This document shows, piece after piece, positions 28,495 to 35,988 of a DNA stretch of 64,000 nt. The first letter of the stretch is position 1. The number at the start of each line of letters is the position of its first letter. The notes below the pieces were generated by a model. That model had not been told where the DNA came from and made no database searches. It worked only from the letters and a program-made list of their open reading frames with translations. The stretch lies in contig NZ_WPCW01000005.1 of assembly GCF_011421425.1 (NCBI RefSeq), forward strand, positions 1 to 64,000, given 5' to 3'. A program made the translations under genes and the position numbers. The DNA is from Streptococcus catagoni. GTDB taxonomy: Bacteria > Bacillota > Bacilli > Lactobacillales > Streptococcaceae.

Positions 28495-29193
28495 CTATTT
28501 TTCTCCTTCTTTTCGAATATAGTCAGAAGAGTAGCGAATGTAATCTTCTGTTGCTACTGCCTTTAACTGGTAAAGAATGGCATTGATCGTAGCTACCACA
28601 ATGGTACTTCCTCCCTTACGACCTACTGTAATAATGGCTGGTATCTGAGAGGCTAGTAGAGCTTCTTTAGATTCTTCCACTTGGATAAAACCTACTGGTA
28701 CCCCGATAAGGGCATCTGCTACTAGCTCTTTTTGTTCTACTAAGGTCAGTAAATGGGATAAGGCGGTAGGTGCTCCTCCAAAGGCAAAGAGTTTGGGGCC
28801 TTTGATTGATTTTGCAAGTTCTACAGCTGCCATTGAGCGGGTGATCTCTTTTTCTTTAGCCAGTTGGCTAACCCTGAGATCTGTCAATAAACAGGTATAG
28901 TTAACCCCCATCTGATCTAAAACACGCTTATTAATTCCATTTAATGAGATGGTGGAGTCCACAATAATGGTTCCTTTGTTTTTAAAGATCTCTTCTATGA
29001 CCTCATTAACACCATGGGTGAAACGCATATTATAGAGGTAGTCAAAATCTCCTGTGGTATGGATGGCTCTTTTGATGATGGCCTCTTGCATAGCTGTTTC
29101 AAACTGATAATCAGGATGCTCTTTTGCAATCTCTGATTGTATGATTTGAAAGCTTTTTTCCTCAATGGAGGAAGGATTTTTGACATATGACAT
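28495..29193 (-). CDS. cbiC: cobalt-precorrin-8 methylmutase with catalytic histidine
   Basis: 232 residues. The catalytic segment IKRAIHTTGDFDYLYNM retains the histidine. Elsewhere it departs from the family: FGGAPTALSHLL in place of GNAPT, GVPVGFIQVEESKE in place of the gaAES form, and GRKGGSTIVVATINAI. CbiC moves the C11 methyl group to C12 to give cobyrinic acid. The two copies are tandem, similar in length, clearly homologous and diverged, with complementary losses. It follows cbiB by ten bases. Confidence 0.9.
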   Translation of the reverse strand: MSYVKNPSSIEEKSFQIIQSEIAKEHPDYQFETAMQEAIIKRAIHTTGDFDYLYNMRFTHGVNEVIEEIFKNKGTIIVDSTISLNGINKRVLDQMGVNYTCLLTDLRVSQLAKEKEITRSMAAVELAKSIKGPKLFAFGGAPTALSHLLTLVEQKELVADALIGVPVGFIQVEESKEALLASQIPAIITVGRKGGSTIVVATINAILYQLKAVATEDYIRYSSDYIRKEGEK

Positions 29194-29203
29194 AAAAGTT
29201 CTC

Positions 29204-30151
29204 CTATAAATTGCTTAAAATAAGGTAGCCGATAATGCCTAAGATAAGGGCTATCATGGTAGACATATAGAGTAAGGACAGGCAGCTTTTGATATCCTCT
29301 GGACAAGCTTTTCTCCTATTGTCACCAATTTTTGGCTTGTCAAGAAATTCCCCATGATAATAATGGCCGCCACCCAGTTGAATGCCGAGGGCACCTGCTA
29401 CAACTGACTCTGGAAAGGCGCTGTTGGGACTGGCATGTTGGTAACGGTCTCGAATACCAATCCTAAGTGCACAAACTCCGTCCAATTCAAGCATGTAGCT
29501 GGCCACTAATAAGCTTAGCCAGGTTAGCCTTGCTGGAATAAGGTTGACAAGGTCGTCTATTTTGGCAGAAACATAGCCAATTTTAAAGTATTTTTTGGTT
29601 TTGTAGCCCACCATGGAATCCAAGGTATTGACAGCCTTATAAAAAATAGCTAAGAGCGGGCCGCCTAGAAAGAGGCAGAGAAGGGGGCCAATGACCCCAT
29701 CACTGGTATTTTCAGCAACTGTTTCTATGGTTGCTTTTGTAATTTCTTCTTCTGAGAGCTCAGAGGTTTGACGTCCAACAATCATGCCAACCTGATCTCT
29801 TGCCTCATCTAGACTAGCTGTGGTCAGCTTTTCATAGACCTTTCTAGCTTCATGGGCAAGACTTTTTGTAGCCAAGCAAGCATAGGCCAGATAAATCCAA
29901 ATAAGCCAATAGAAAAGCCAATGAATGGTCGAACTAAACCATAAAAGACCAGCTGTTAGACCTAGGCTCAAGCTAATGGTAGATAGCCATAGAAGTGCCC
30001 CAAAAAGATAGTCCGAAAAAAGAAACTTATCTTTTAGTTGTAGAAAAAAGTTAATATAAGAACCAATGGCTTTTATGGGATGGGGCCAGGAGTAAGGATC
30101 TCCAATGGTCCAATCTAGTAAGAGAGCCAGTAAGATGGCAATCAGTGTCAT
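29204..30151 (-). CDS. cbiB: adenosylcobinamide-phosphate synthase
   Basis: 315-residue membrane protein. It has LDWTIGDPYSWPHPIKAIG near the N-terminus, VAENTSDGVIGPLLCLFLGG in the centre and YQHASPNSAFPESVVAGALG near the C-terminus, the typical CbiB/CobD blocks, plus a final membrane helix. It attaches aminopropanol phosphate, made by PduX and CobD of this locus, to cobyric acid. It overlaps cbiA by four bases. Confidence 0.95.
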   Translation of the reverse strand: MTLIAILLALLLDWTIGDPYSWPHPIKAIGSYINFFLQLKDKFLFSDYLFGALLWLSTISLSLGLTAGLLWFSSTIHWLFYWLIWIYLAYACLATKSLAHEARKVYEKLTTASLDEARDQVGMIVGRQTSELSEEEITKATIETVAENTSDGVIGPLLCLFLGGPLLAIFYKAVNTLDSMVGYKTKKYFKIGYVSAKIDDLVNLIPARLTWLSLLVASYMLELDGVCALRIGIRDRYQHASPNSAFPESVVAGALGIQLGGGHYYHGEFLDKPKIGDNRRKACPEDIKSCLSLLYMSTMIALILGIIGYLILSNL

Positions 30152-31509
30152 TTCTTTGCCCTCCTAATATAGTCTAAGAAATGAGCCAGTAGAGCCTCAT
30201 CTTGGTAAAAATGAATATGAAGATAGCTGGCAAAGCTGTGGCCTTTTTGGTAACCACATTCCCAAGTAGCAACCAGCTCCTGATCTCTGACTTTTTTCAT
30301 GGACAGAACTGGCTCTTCCTTGGTTTGAAATACAGAGTGGTGGAACTCATGCCCTCTGATTTCTGTACCTTTTGGCCCAAATAAACCGTCTGTCTTTGTC
30401 TTCGCCTGACAGTAGCCAAAACGTTTGAGCCTTGAAGTCATGATACTTTCTCCCTCAAAAATACCAACCATGTCATAGCAATCTTCTTCTATTTGTAAGT
30501 CTTTTCCTAGGTACATGAGACCGCCACATTCTGCAAAGATGGGAATTCCCTCTTTATGAGCTTTTAAGACTGACTTCCGAAAGCTATGATTGTCTGACAA
30601 TTGCTTGGCAAAAACCTCTGGGAAACCGCCGCCAAAGTAATAAGCATCTGCCTCTGGCAATTGCTGATCCTTTAGGGGACTAAAAGGAAGTAAGCTTACT
30701 CCCAAAGACCTTAGTAATTCAAGATTATCCTCATAATAGAAATGAAAAGCTTGATCCAGAGCATAGGCAATCCTTAAGGATTCTCCTTTCCAAAGGGTAA
30801 AAGGATTCTTCACAGGACGTTTTGGTCTTTCCACTACTTCTAAGAGCTGATCAAGGTCAATATGCTCTTGAGCCATGTCCCCAAGGAGGGTCATGGTCTT
30901 CTCAAAATCTTCTAGTTCGACGTCAGGAACAAGCCCTAGATGTCTGGAAGGTAATTTGAACTCTGTGTTTTTAGGGAAATAGCCTAAGACAGGGACTTGA
31001 CTATAGCGTTCAATGGCCTTCTTGATCAACTGATAATGTCCCTGTGAAGCTAGACCATTGATAATAACACCTGCTATCTGCAAATGAGGATCAAAAGTGT
31101 CAAAGCCGTGTACTATGGCCGCTACTGAAGTAGAGCTGGACTTGCCATTTACAAGCAGAATAACTGGAAGATCTAGTTTTTTAGCTATATCTGCTGAAGA
31201 AGCACAATCCTTGTCTGTACCCAGACCATCAAATAAACCCATGACTCCTTCAACAAGAGCCACATCTGCGTCTTCTTGACAATGATAGTAGGCCCAGTTT
31301 AAGTAGTCCCTATTTGGAATCATAAAACTATCTAAATTTCGTGATGCTCTGCCTGTAATGCGACTGTGATAAGAACTATCAATATAATCAGGACCAACTT
31401 TGTAAGGTTGCACCTTATAGCCTCTATTTGCCAAGGCCTTTAATAGTCCTAAAGTTATGGTTGTTTTACCAACGCCACTTGATACACCTGCTATCATAAA
31501 TTGTTTCAT
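30148..31509 (-). CDS. cbiA: cobyrinic acid a,c-diamide synthase
   Basis: 453 residues, the first gene of the B12 operon. The ATP-binding N-terminus is IAGVSSGVGKTTITLGLL. The C-terminal glutaminase domain has IFAECGGLMYLG with the nucleophile and ASYLHIHFYQ with the histidine. It amidates the a and c side chains. Its start codon lies about 20 bases past the T-run of the ANTAR-type terminator (31530-31569), so expression depends on passing that terminator. The ribosome binding site is weak (AAAAAGTGAG). Confidence 0.96.
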   Translation of the reverse strand: MKQFMIAGVSSGVGKTTITLGLLKALANRGYKVQPYKVGPDYIDSSYHSRITGRASRNLDSFMIPNRDYLNWAYYHCQEDADVALVEGVMGLFDGLGTDKDCASSADIAKKLDLPVILLVNGKSSSTSVAAIVHGFDTFDPHLQIAGVIINGLASQGHYQLIKKAIERYSQVPVLGYFPKNTEFKLPSRHLGLVPDVELEDFEKTMTLLGDMAQEHIDLDQLLEVVERPKRPVKNPFTLWKGESLRIAYALDQAFHFYYEDNLELLRSLGVSLLPFSPLKDQQLPEADAYYFGGGFPEVFAKQLSDNHSFRKSVLKAHKEGIPIFAECGGLMYLGKDLQIEEDCYDMVGIFEGESIMTSRLKRFGYCQAKTKTDGLFGPKGTEIRGHEFHHSVFQTKEEPVLSMKKVRDQELVATWECGYQKGHSFASYLHIHFYQDEALLAHFLDYIRRAKK

Positions 31510-31529
31510 TGGATCTCACTTTTTTGATG

Positions 31530-31569
31530 AAATAAAAAAGCTACAAAAAATATTTCTATTTTTTGTAGC
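31530..31569 (-). terminator. intrinsic terminator in the cbiA leader
   Basis: On the minus strand GCTACAAAAAATA pairs with TATTTTTTGTAGC around a GAAA loop and is followed by six T residues. It lies between the promoter and cbiA, so it must be an attenuator and not an operon end. Its 5' arm (GCTAC) is also the 3' arm of the second ANTAR-type hairpin, so the two structures exclude each other. Confidence 0.85.
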
Positions 31570-31606
31570 ACCGTTGCTCTCTTATTGGAAACACTCCGTT
31601 GTGTTT
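31567..31606 (-). promoter_or_regulatory. dual ANTAR (EutV) antitermination hairpins upstream of cbiA
   Basis: Hairpin 1 (31589-31606) has a perfect six-base stem AAACAC/GTGTTT and hexaloop AACGGA. Hairpin 2 (31567-31578) has stem AGC/GCT and hexaloop AACGGT. Both loops have A at position 1 and G at position 4, the recognition rule known for EutV. They are ten bases apart, and hairpin 2 overlaps the terminator. This matches the layout of known ANTAR-controlled leaders. Confidence 0.82.
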
Positions 31607-31608
31607 AT

Positions 31609-31692
31609 GTAAGGGCTTACCCTAACCTTACATCAATTTTAATATAAAAGTTATCCTTCGTCAAGTTTTTTCGAAGGTGGGTAAGCTCTTAC
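31609..31692. repeat. two GTAAG-N2-CTTAC inverted repeats flanking the cbiA promoter
   Basis: The plus strand reads GTAAGGGCTTAC at 31609-31620 and GTAAGCTCTTAC at 31681-31692, with centres 72 bp apart and the -35/-10 boxes between them. A further CTTAC half lies at 31627-31631. They look like operator half-sites for a dimeric DNA-binding protein or for looping, but I recognise no known regulator. Confidence 0.45.
31636..31664 (-). promoter_or_regulatory. promoter of the B12 (cbiA) operon
   Basis: On the minus strand TTGACG (31664-31659), a 17-base spacer and TAAAAT (31641-31636) give a good sigma-A promoter. The start site is expected near 31629, about 25 bases before the first ANTAR hairpin. 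A six-base inverted repeat CCTTCG/CGAAGG straddles the -35 box, and GTAAG-N2-CTTAC repeats lie on either side of the promoter. Confidence 0.7.
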
Positions 31693-31746
31693 AAAAGCAC
31701 TGCTGCTTCCTTTTGCTTGAGCTTGATAGATAGCTTTTGACTGATT

Positions 31747-31775
31747 AAAAAGGCTCTTACAGACTGATAACCTTT
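31747..31775 (-). terminator. probable terminator of the eut operon
   Basis: Just past the eutQ stop, minus-strand AAAGGTT can pair with AGCCTTT (one G-U pair) around a loop of about 13 bases, followed by a run of T residues. The stem is short, so strength is moderate. It separates eutQ from the cbiA promoter. Confidence 0.55.
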
Positions 31776-31780
31776 ACTAT

Positions 31781-32230
31781 TTAAGACTGCCAGTCAGCTG
31801 GATAAGTGACGTAGATAAAGCGAGCCTTACCCTTAACTGAGAACTTAATATCACTTCCCTTAGGAATGAAAAGTAGTTCACCAGGACCTGCGCTCATCAC
31901 CTCACCACCAACTATGATATCTAGCTGACCTTCAATAACGTAGTCAACTTCATCATAGTCCAAGTGCCATGGGAAAGTTGTTTCTTCCATGGTCATTAAG
32001 CCTAGCCCAAGTCTTGGACTTTCTTCTAAGCTTAAGAGATCCCTTGTATAGACAGAGTCATTAGCATTGCCAGTATCCAAGCGATCTTCTGGACGTACAT
32101 CTACTGATTTCAAAGCAATTGAAGCCACTCCGGACTTGCTAACTTTTTTACTGGAATCTGTTTTTGCCAGCTCTTCTAGTAAAATCTGACGAACCAAGCT
32201 TTCTAAATCTGATTTCTTAATATCTTCCAT
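31781..32230 (-). CDS. eutQ: EutQ, cupin-fold acetate kinase-like microcompartment protein
   Basis: 149 residues, last gene of the eut operon. The C-terminal two thirds form a cupin: PRLGLGLMTMEETTFPWHLDYDEVDYVIEGQLDI, ending with GPGELLFIPKGSDIKFSV, positions about 70-140. The N-terminus (IKKSDLESLVRQILLEEL, 4-21) is an amphipathic helix of the kind that targets cargo to microcompartments. Salmonella EutQ has acetate kinase activity. The present protein is shorter than enterobacterial EutQ and lacks its long N-terminal part, so that activity should be tested. Confidence 0.88.
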   Translation of the reverse strand: MEDIKKSDLESLVRQILLEELAKTDSSKKVSKSGVASIALKSVDVRPEDRLDTGNANDSVYTRDLLSLEESPRLGLGLMTMEETTFPWHLDYDEVDYVIEGQLDIIVGGEVMSAGPGELLFIPKGSDIKFSVKGKARFIYVTYPADWQS

Positions 32231-32254
32231 TATATCATCTCCTTACAAGCCTTA

Positions 32255-33358
32255 TTAAGCTTCCTTTTTGGTTAAGAAAAAGGCTAGAAGCACTGCTGTA
32301 ATACCACCTACTAATTTGCCAACCATCATTGGAACAATCATTTCTGCATTTTGCCCAGCTGTAAATCCTAAATGGTCTCCTATAACAAATGAAGCTGAAA
32401 CAGCAAAGGCAACGTTGATAATCTTACCGCGCTTATCCATATCCTTCAACATTTGGAACATGGCAATATTGTTAGCTAAAGAAGCTACCAAACCTGCAGC
32501 ACCAACTTCGTTCATGCCCAAGGTTTTACCAATTTTTGATAGGGGTTTATTAGCTACTTTGGTAAAGACAGCCACAAGACCAAAAGCTCCGGCTAAGGTA
32601 ACGGCAATTGTCCCAACCACTACAAAGGCTTCTTTTAAGGTATCTGGACCTTTAGGATAAAGGTTAATCAACCATTGGTTACCTGTTAGAAGCTGAGCTG
32701 CTCCTAGTGTTAAACCTAGTGTAGCTATAATGACAATAATTTGACCAAAGACTTCAAAACCTTTTATCATGGCATTTGGAGCCAATAAAAGACCAGCGAA
32801 GATTAGAGCTGATACAATGATAATTGGAATTAAATTGATGAGTAAGGTTCCTGCAGGTAAACCAGGAACTAAGAGACCCCCGATCAAACATCCAATAGGA
32901 ACGGTTACTAAGCCATATAAAATACCTCGTGCTAACAAGGGACGGTCTTCTTTGTCAATGATTCCCAAAGCAACTGGTATGGTAAAGACAATGGTTGGTC
33001 CCATCATAGAGCCTAAAACATAGGCTGCAAAGTTCCCTACAGTTTCATTTTGGGCTAAGCTAAGTGCCAATGGTGCTCCACCCATATCATTTGCAATAAA
33101 AGTTGTTGCAAAAATCGAAGGGTCAGCTCCAACTAAACCATATAAGGGAACTATTATTGGTTTTAAAACGCTAGCAAGTATAGGAGCCACAACCATGATC
33201 CCTGCCATTGAAAGGGCAAGTGCTCCCATTGCCATGATACCTTCTTCAAATTTTTCACTTAATCCTAATTTTCCACCGATGCACTTATCTATTGCACCGA
33301 TTACCATAAATAGAACCATGATGTAAATGATGATTTCATTTATACTCATATTTGTCAC
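32255..33358 (-). CDS. eutH: ethanolamine permease/facilitator EutH
   Basis: 367 residues, almost entirely hydrophobic, with about ten or eleven membrane segments. EutH-type sequence is seen in FATTFIANDMGGAPLALSLA, NEVGAAGLVASLANNIAMF and GDHLGFTAGQNAEMI. It brings in ethanolamine, probably important when external levels or pH are low. It lies 24 bases upstream of eutQ and 12 bases downstream of eutN. Confidence 0.95.
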   Translation of the reverse strand: MTNMSINEIIIYIMVLFMVIGAIDKCIGGKLGLSEKFEEGIMAMGALALSMAGIMVVAPILASVLKPIIVPLYGLVGADPSIFATTFIANDMGGAPLALSLAQNETVGNFAAYVLGSMMGPTIVFTIPVALGIIDKEDRPLLARGILYGLVTVPIGCLIGGLLVPGLPAGTLLINLIPIIIVSALIFAGLLLAPNAMIKGFEVFGQIIVIIATLGLTLGAAQLLTGNQWLINLYPKGPDTLKEAFVVVGTIAVTLAGAFGLVAVFTKVANKPLSKIGKTLGMNEVGAAGLVASLANNIAMFQMLKDMDKRGKIINVAFAVSASFVIGDHLGFTAGQNAEMIVPMMVGKLVGGITAVLLAFFLTKKEA

Positions 33359-33370
33359 CTTTTAATTTTT

Positions 33371-33646
33371 TTATTGATCATTTTGATAATCAACTTTGTC
33401 AATAATTCCGACGATAAGCATATCAACTGGTATATTATCTTTTCCTAAGTTGATTCGTGCAGCACTGCCTGTAGTCACTAGAACTTGGTCTCCTTCTCCA
33501 GCACCAATACAGTCGGCTGCAATAACAAGAGCAGAGTCTGTTTGATGTTCATTTAGTTGGCGTTCCACCACTAAAAATTTCAGACCATTCAATTTTTCAT
33601 CTTTTCTAGTAGCCCATAGACTGCCTTTTACATTCCCAACAAACAT
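33371..33646 (-). CDS. eutN: EutN, pentameric vertex protein of the microcompartment
   Basis: 91 residues of the EutN/CcmL family: MFVGNVKGSLWATRKDEKL at the N-terminus, LVIAADCIGAGEGDQVLVTTGSAAR in the middle and PVDMLIVGIIDKV at the end. These pentamers close the vertices of the polyhedral shell. Only one such gene is present. Confidence 0.95.
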   Translation of the reverse strand: MFVGNVKGSLWATRKDEKLNGLKFLVVERQLNEHQTDSALVIAADCIGAGEGDQVLVTTGSAARINLGKDNIPVDMLIVGIIDKVDYQNDQ

Positions 33647-33658
33647 CTCTTTACACTC

Positions 33659-34291
33659 CTATTCTTCAATTATAATGTGATGCCTTTTTAAGTAGTCCCT
33701 AGCTAGATCTGTTATGATCATATCTTCTTCTAGTCTAAAGAACTGACCAGCTCTTAACTGCAAATTTTTTAGCTTGGCTTCTGTTATCAAATTCTTTTTC
33801 TTAGAGACTTTTTTGTTAAGTTTTTGATCGCCTTGAAGCTCAGCTTTTTTAAGCTGCTGCTTTTTCTTTAAAAGAGCCATTAAGGTCTCTTTTTCATAAA
33901 ATTGAACTCCATAATTGTCTAATTTTCTTTTTTGTTCCAACATCTCACGATAAAGTAAAGACTTAGCCTTTTTTTGATAATGAGCCAGTTGTAAACAAGC
34001 TGACCATACAAAGACCGGCTTTCCTTCTAAGAGGGCAGATAATAATATGGATTCTTCTTTGCTGGTTGGGCAGAGTGAAGCCACCCTCAAGAGGGAATCC
34101 CTAGAAAGACTAGTGACAATGAGGTAATCGGCACTGTCTTCTTGGTCGACAATCTTATAACCTTCTTGAAGCAAGTGGCTTTCATTTTCAACTTGCCCAA
34201 TCACATAGACTTTTTTAGCCATTGACTCTTGATGGAGGTTTTCTAATAAACGGTCAGTTATTTCTTGAACCAATTTGTCTATATTTACCAT
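33659..34291 (-). CDS. conserved ethanolamine-locus protein of unknown role
   Basis: About 210 residues. I recognise it as the conserved hypothetical found in firmicute eut operons between eutD and eutN, without a known function. The frame opens with TTG at 34300; I take the ATG at 34291, which has GGAAAGG nine bases upstream. N-terminal residues form a helix (VNIDKLVQEITDRLLENL) like an encapsulation peptide, then a Rossmann-like part (KKVYVIGQVE, ADYLIVTSLS). A lysine-rich helical stretch covers about 120-170, and a C-terminal DLARDYLKRHHIIIEE resembles the end of phosphotransacylase and EutT-type proteins. Confidence 0.7.
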   Translation of the reverse strand: MVNIDKLVQEITDRLLENLHQESMAKKVYVIGQVENESHLLQEGYKIVDQEDSADYLIVTSLSRDSLLRVASLCPTSKEESILLSALLEGKPVFVWSACLQLAHYQKKAKSLLYREMLEQKRKLDNYGVQFYEKETLMALLKKKQQLKKAELQGDQKLNKKVSKKKNLITEAKLKNLQLRAGQFFRLEEDMIITDLARDYLKRHHIIIEE

Positions 34292-34321
34292 TATTTTCAA
34301 CCTTTCCGCCTATGTCTGTTT

Positions 34322-34948
34322 TTATTTTTTAAGGATGCGACCACGTAGCCCTTTTTTAAAGCCGCAAGCATTGGCTTCATCATAGTCAATGTGCATATAG
34401 GTTGCAAATTTAGGGCTGACACGGATGACCACATCATCAAAAATCATAGGCCGCTCACCGTCTACTTTCACTTGGACAATTTCATGATTCTGAACATTTG
34501 CCTTTTGGGCATCTTCAGGGGTCATATGAACGTGACGTTTGGCCACTATTAAGCCTTTATCTAAGGCAATACAGCGATTTCCATTGGTGAGAATGATTCC
34601 TGGTGTTCCTCCGATATCACCACTTTCTCTAATTGGAGCCTTTACTCCTAATTGGAGGCAGTCTGTCAGAGAAACTTCCACCTGTGATTCCTTACGAACA
34701 GGTCCCAGTATAATAACATTGTGAAACTGACCCTTAGGGCCAAGAACTGTTAGCCTTTCTTGACAGGCAAATTGACCTGGTTGGGATAAATCCTTAACCT
34801 TTGTCAGCTGGTAATTTGGGCCAAAGAGGGCCTCTAAATCCTTTTGACTTAAATGGATATGACGTCCACTGGCTTCCACTTCAAAGCTTCCTGCTAACTC
34901 CTCTTCTACTTTAACAACAATTTTATTTATCAAATTTTCTAAAGTCAT
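34322..34948 (-). CDS. eutD: PduL-type phosphotransacylase (EutD)
   Basis: About 208 residues with the two PduL metal-binding histidine motifs, ASGRHIHLS near 29 and AKRHVHMTPEDA near 137, plus GPVRKESQVEVS and MHIDYDEANA. It converts acetyl-CoA and phosphate to acetyl phosphate inside the microcompartment, recycling CoA. The N-terminal helix LENLINKIVVKVEEEL is a likely targeting peptide. The open frame begins with TTG and GTG; the ATG at 34948 is the better start. Confidence 0.92.
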   Translation of the reverse strand: MTLENLINKIVVKVEEELAGSFEVEASGRHIHLSQKDLEALFGPNYQLTKVKDLSQPGQFACQERLTVLGPKGQFHNVIILGPVRKESQVEVSLTDCLQLGVKAPIRESGDIGGTPGIILTNGNRCIALDKGLIVAKRHVHMTPEDAQKANVQNHEIVQVKVDGERPMIFDDVVIRVSPKFATYMHIDYDEANACGFKKGLRGRILKK

Positions 34949-34969
34949 CACCAATCTTCTTTCTCTTCC

Positions 34970-35614
34970 TTATTCACTCATTACAAGCCATAAGAGCACT
35001 TCCAGCGATTTTAATAAGCTCACTAATTGACAAGCAAATAAATCTCTGTCCCCCTTAAGCAGCGTCTGGAATTCTTTACGCAGAAACACTGTCTCAATAT
35101 AGGTTTGATAGCAAGAAAGCTGCCAGTCACTACTTTTATAATCTGGTCTTCTAAGCTGATCTAGACCCTCTCTTAGGCGGATAGCTTCTAAGTCCTCTCC
35201 ACCAGCTAGCTCTTGTCGGTAATGACTAGGATCAGCTAGTATTTGGCCATCAAGCACCTGATCTACGATATCAATGATTGACTGGATCTGTTCAAGCTTA
35301 GCCATTTCAAATGCTAGATGCACTTCTTTTTGTGTCCTTAAGAGATAAGGATATAGCTTGCTCAAGTGAAATAGTCGTGGATACACAGCCGAATCTTCAA
35401 GACTTGAAATGGGTTCTAATAAGCCTTCGTCATCTGTATCTGAGTGCTTGTTGGATTTCTGATCAACATAGCGGATTCTAACATGGTGATCATTTAAGAA
35501 ACTTTTTGCTGCTGGCGTTAGCCTGTCTTTATCTCTTATCTCTAAAAGACCATGATCAGAAATAAGTGACTCCCTAAATAATTTTCTAATCTTTGTTTCT
35601 GTATAAACTGGCAT
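34970..35614 (-). CDS. eutT: EutT-like cobalamin adenosyltransferase
   Basis: 214 residues. The N-terminus ETKIRKLFRESL with DRLTPAAKSFLNDHHVRIRYVD matches the EutT family start. The rest is helical (LFHLSKLYPYLLRTQKEVHLAFEMAK). The cysteine-rich metal motif of enterobacterial EutT (HX11CCX2C) is not present, as in several firmicute homologs. It would provide adenosylcobalamin to EutBC. It lies behind the strong stem-loop 35650-35689 that separates it from the shell genes. Confidence 0.8.
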   Translation of the reverse strand: MPVYTETKIRKLFRESLISDHGLLEIRDKDRLTPAAKSFLNDHHVRIRYVDQKSNKHSDTDDEGLLEPISSLEDSAVYPRLFHLSKLYPYLLRTQKEVHLAFEMAKLEQIQSIIDIVDQVLDGQILADPSHYRQELAGGEDLEAIRLREGLDQLRRPDYKSSDWQLSCYQTYIETVFLRKEFQTLLKGDRDLFACQLVSLLKSLEVLLWLVMSE

Positions 35615-35649
35615 GTATTCACTTCCTTTTATTGAATAAATTAAGACAG

Positions 35650-35689
35650 CATATACCGCAATGACTGAAAAGCAGTATTACGATATATG
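35650..35689 (-). other. strong stem-loop between the eutM pair and eutT
   Basis: A 17-base-pair helix with one bulged C and a five-base loop closes on itself (outer arms CATATAT/GTATATG). No clear T-run follows. It sits exactly between highly expressed shell genes and low-abundance enzymes, so an mRNA-stabilizing or partial-terminating role is plausible. Confidence 0.7.
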
Positions 35690-35712
35690 TGCCTGAATAG
35701 AGCCACTGAAAC

Positions 35713-35988
35713 TTATTTAGGTAAGATTACTTCTACTTCTGCGTGTGGACGTGGGATGACATGTACTGAAATCAACTCGCCTACGTTTTCTGCAGCTGCT
35801 GCTCCGGCATCTGTAGCTGCTTTGACTGCTCCTACGTCACCACGTACCATAACAGTTACTAAGCCTGCTCCTACTTGTTCTTTTCCAATTAGGGTAACAT
35901 TTGCTGCTTTTACCATTGCATCGGCTGCTTCTATTGCTCCTACTAAACCTTTTGTTTCTACCATTCCTAATGCATTTGCGTTTGCCAT
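35713..35988 (-). CDS. eutM: EutM/PduA-type hexameric shell protein, copy 2
   Basis: 91 residues of a single BMC domain: [50 protein letters not shown] and [18 protein letters not shown]. These hexamers tile the flat facets of the microcompartment. The protein is identical to copy 1 over the first 90 residues and ends in a lysine instead of a seven-residue tail. The ribosome binding site GGAGG is also copied. It is the downstream member of a tandem duplication. Confidence 0.95.
   Translation of the reverse strand: MANANALGMVETKGLVGAIEAADAMVKAANVTLIGKEQVGAGLVTVMVRGDVGAVKAATDAGAAAAENVGELISVHVIPRPHAEVEVILPK

Noticed and set aside
31700..31726. CAAAAG/CTTTTG hairpin with inner AAGC/GCTT as another ANTAR element
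   Set aside because: The loop AGCAGT lacks G at position 4, and no partner hairpin or terminator lies at the right distance.
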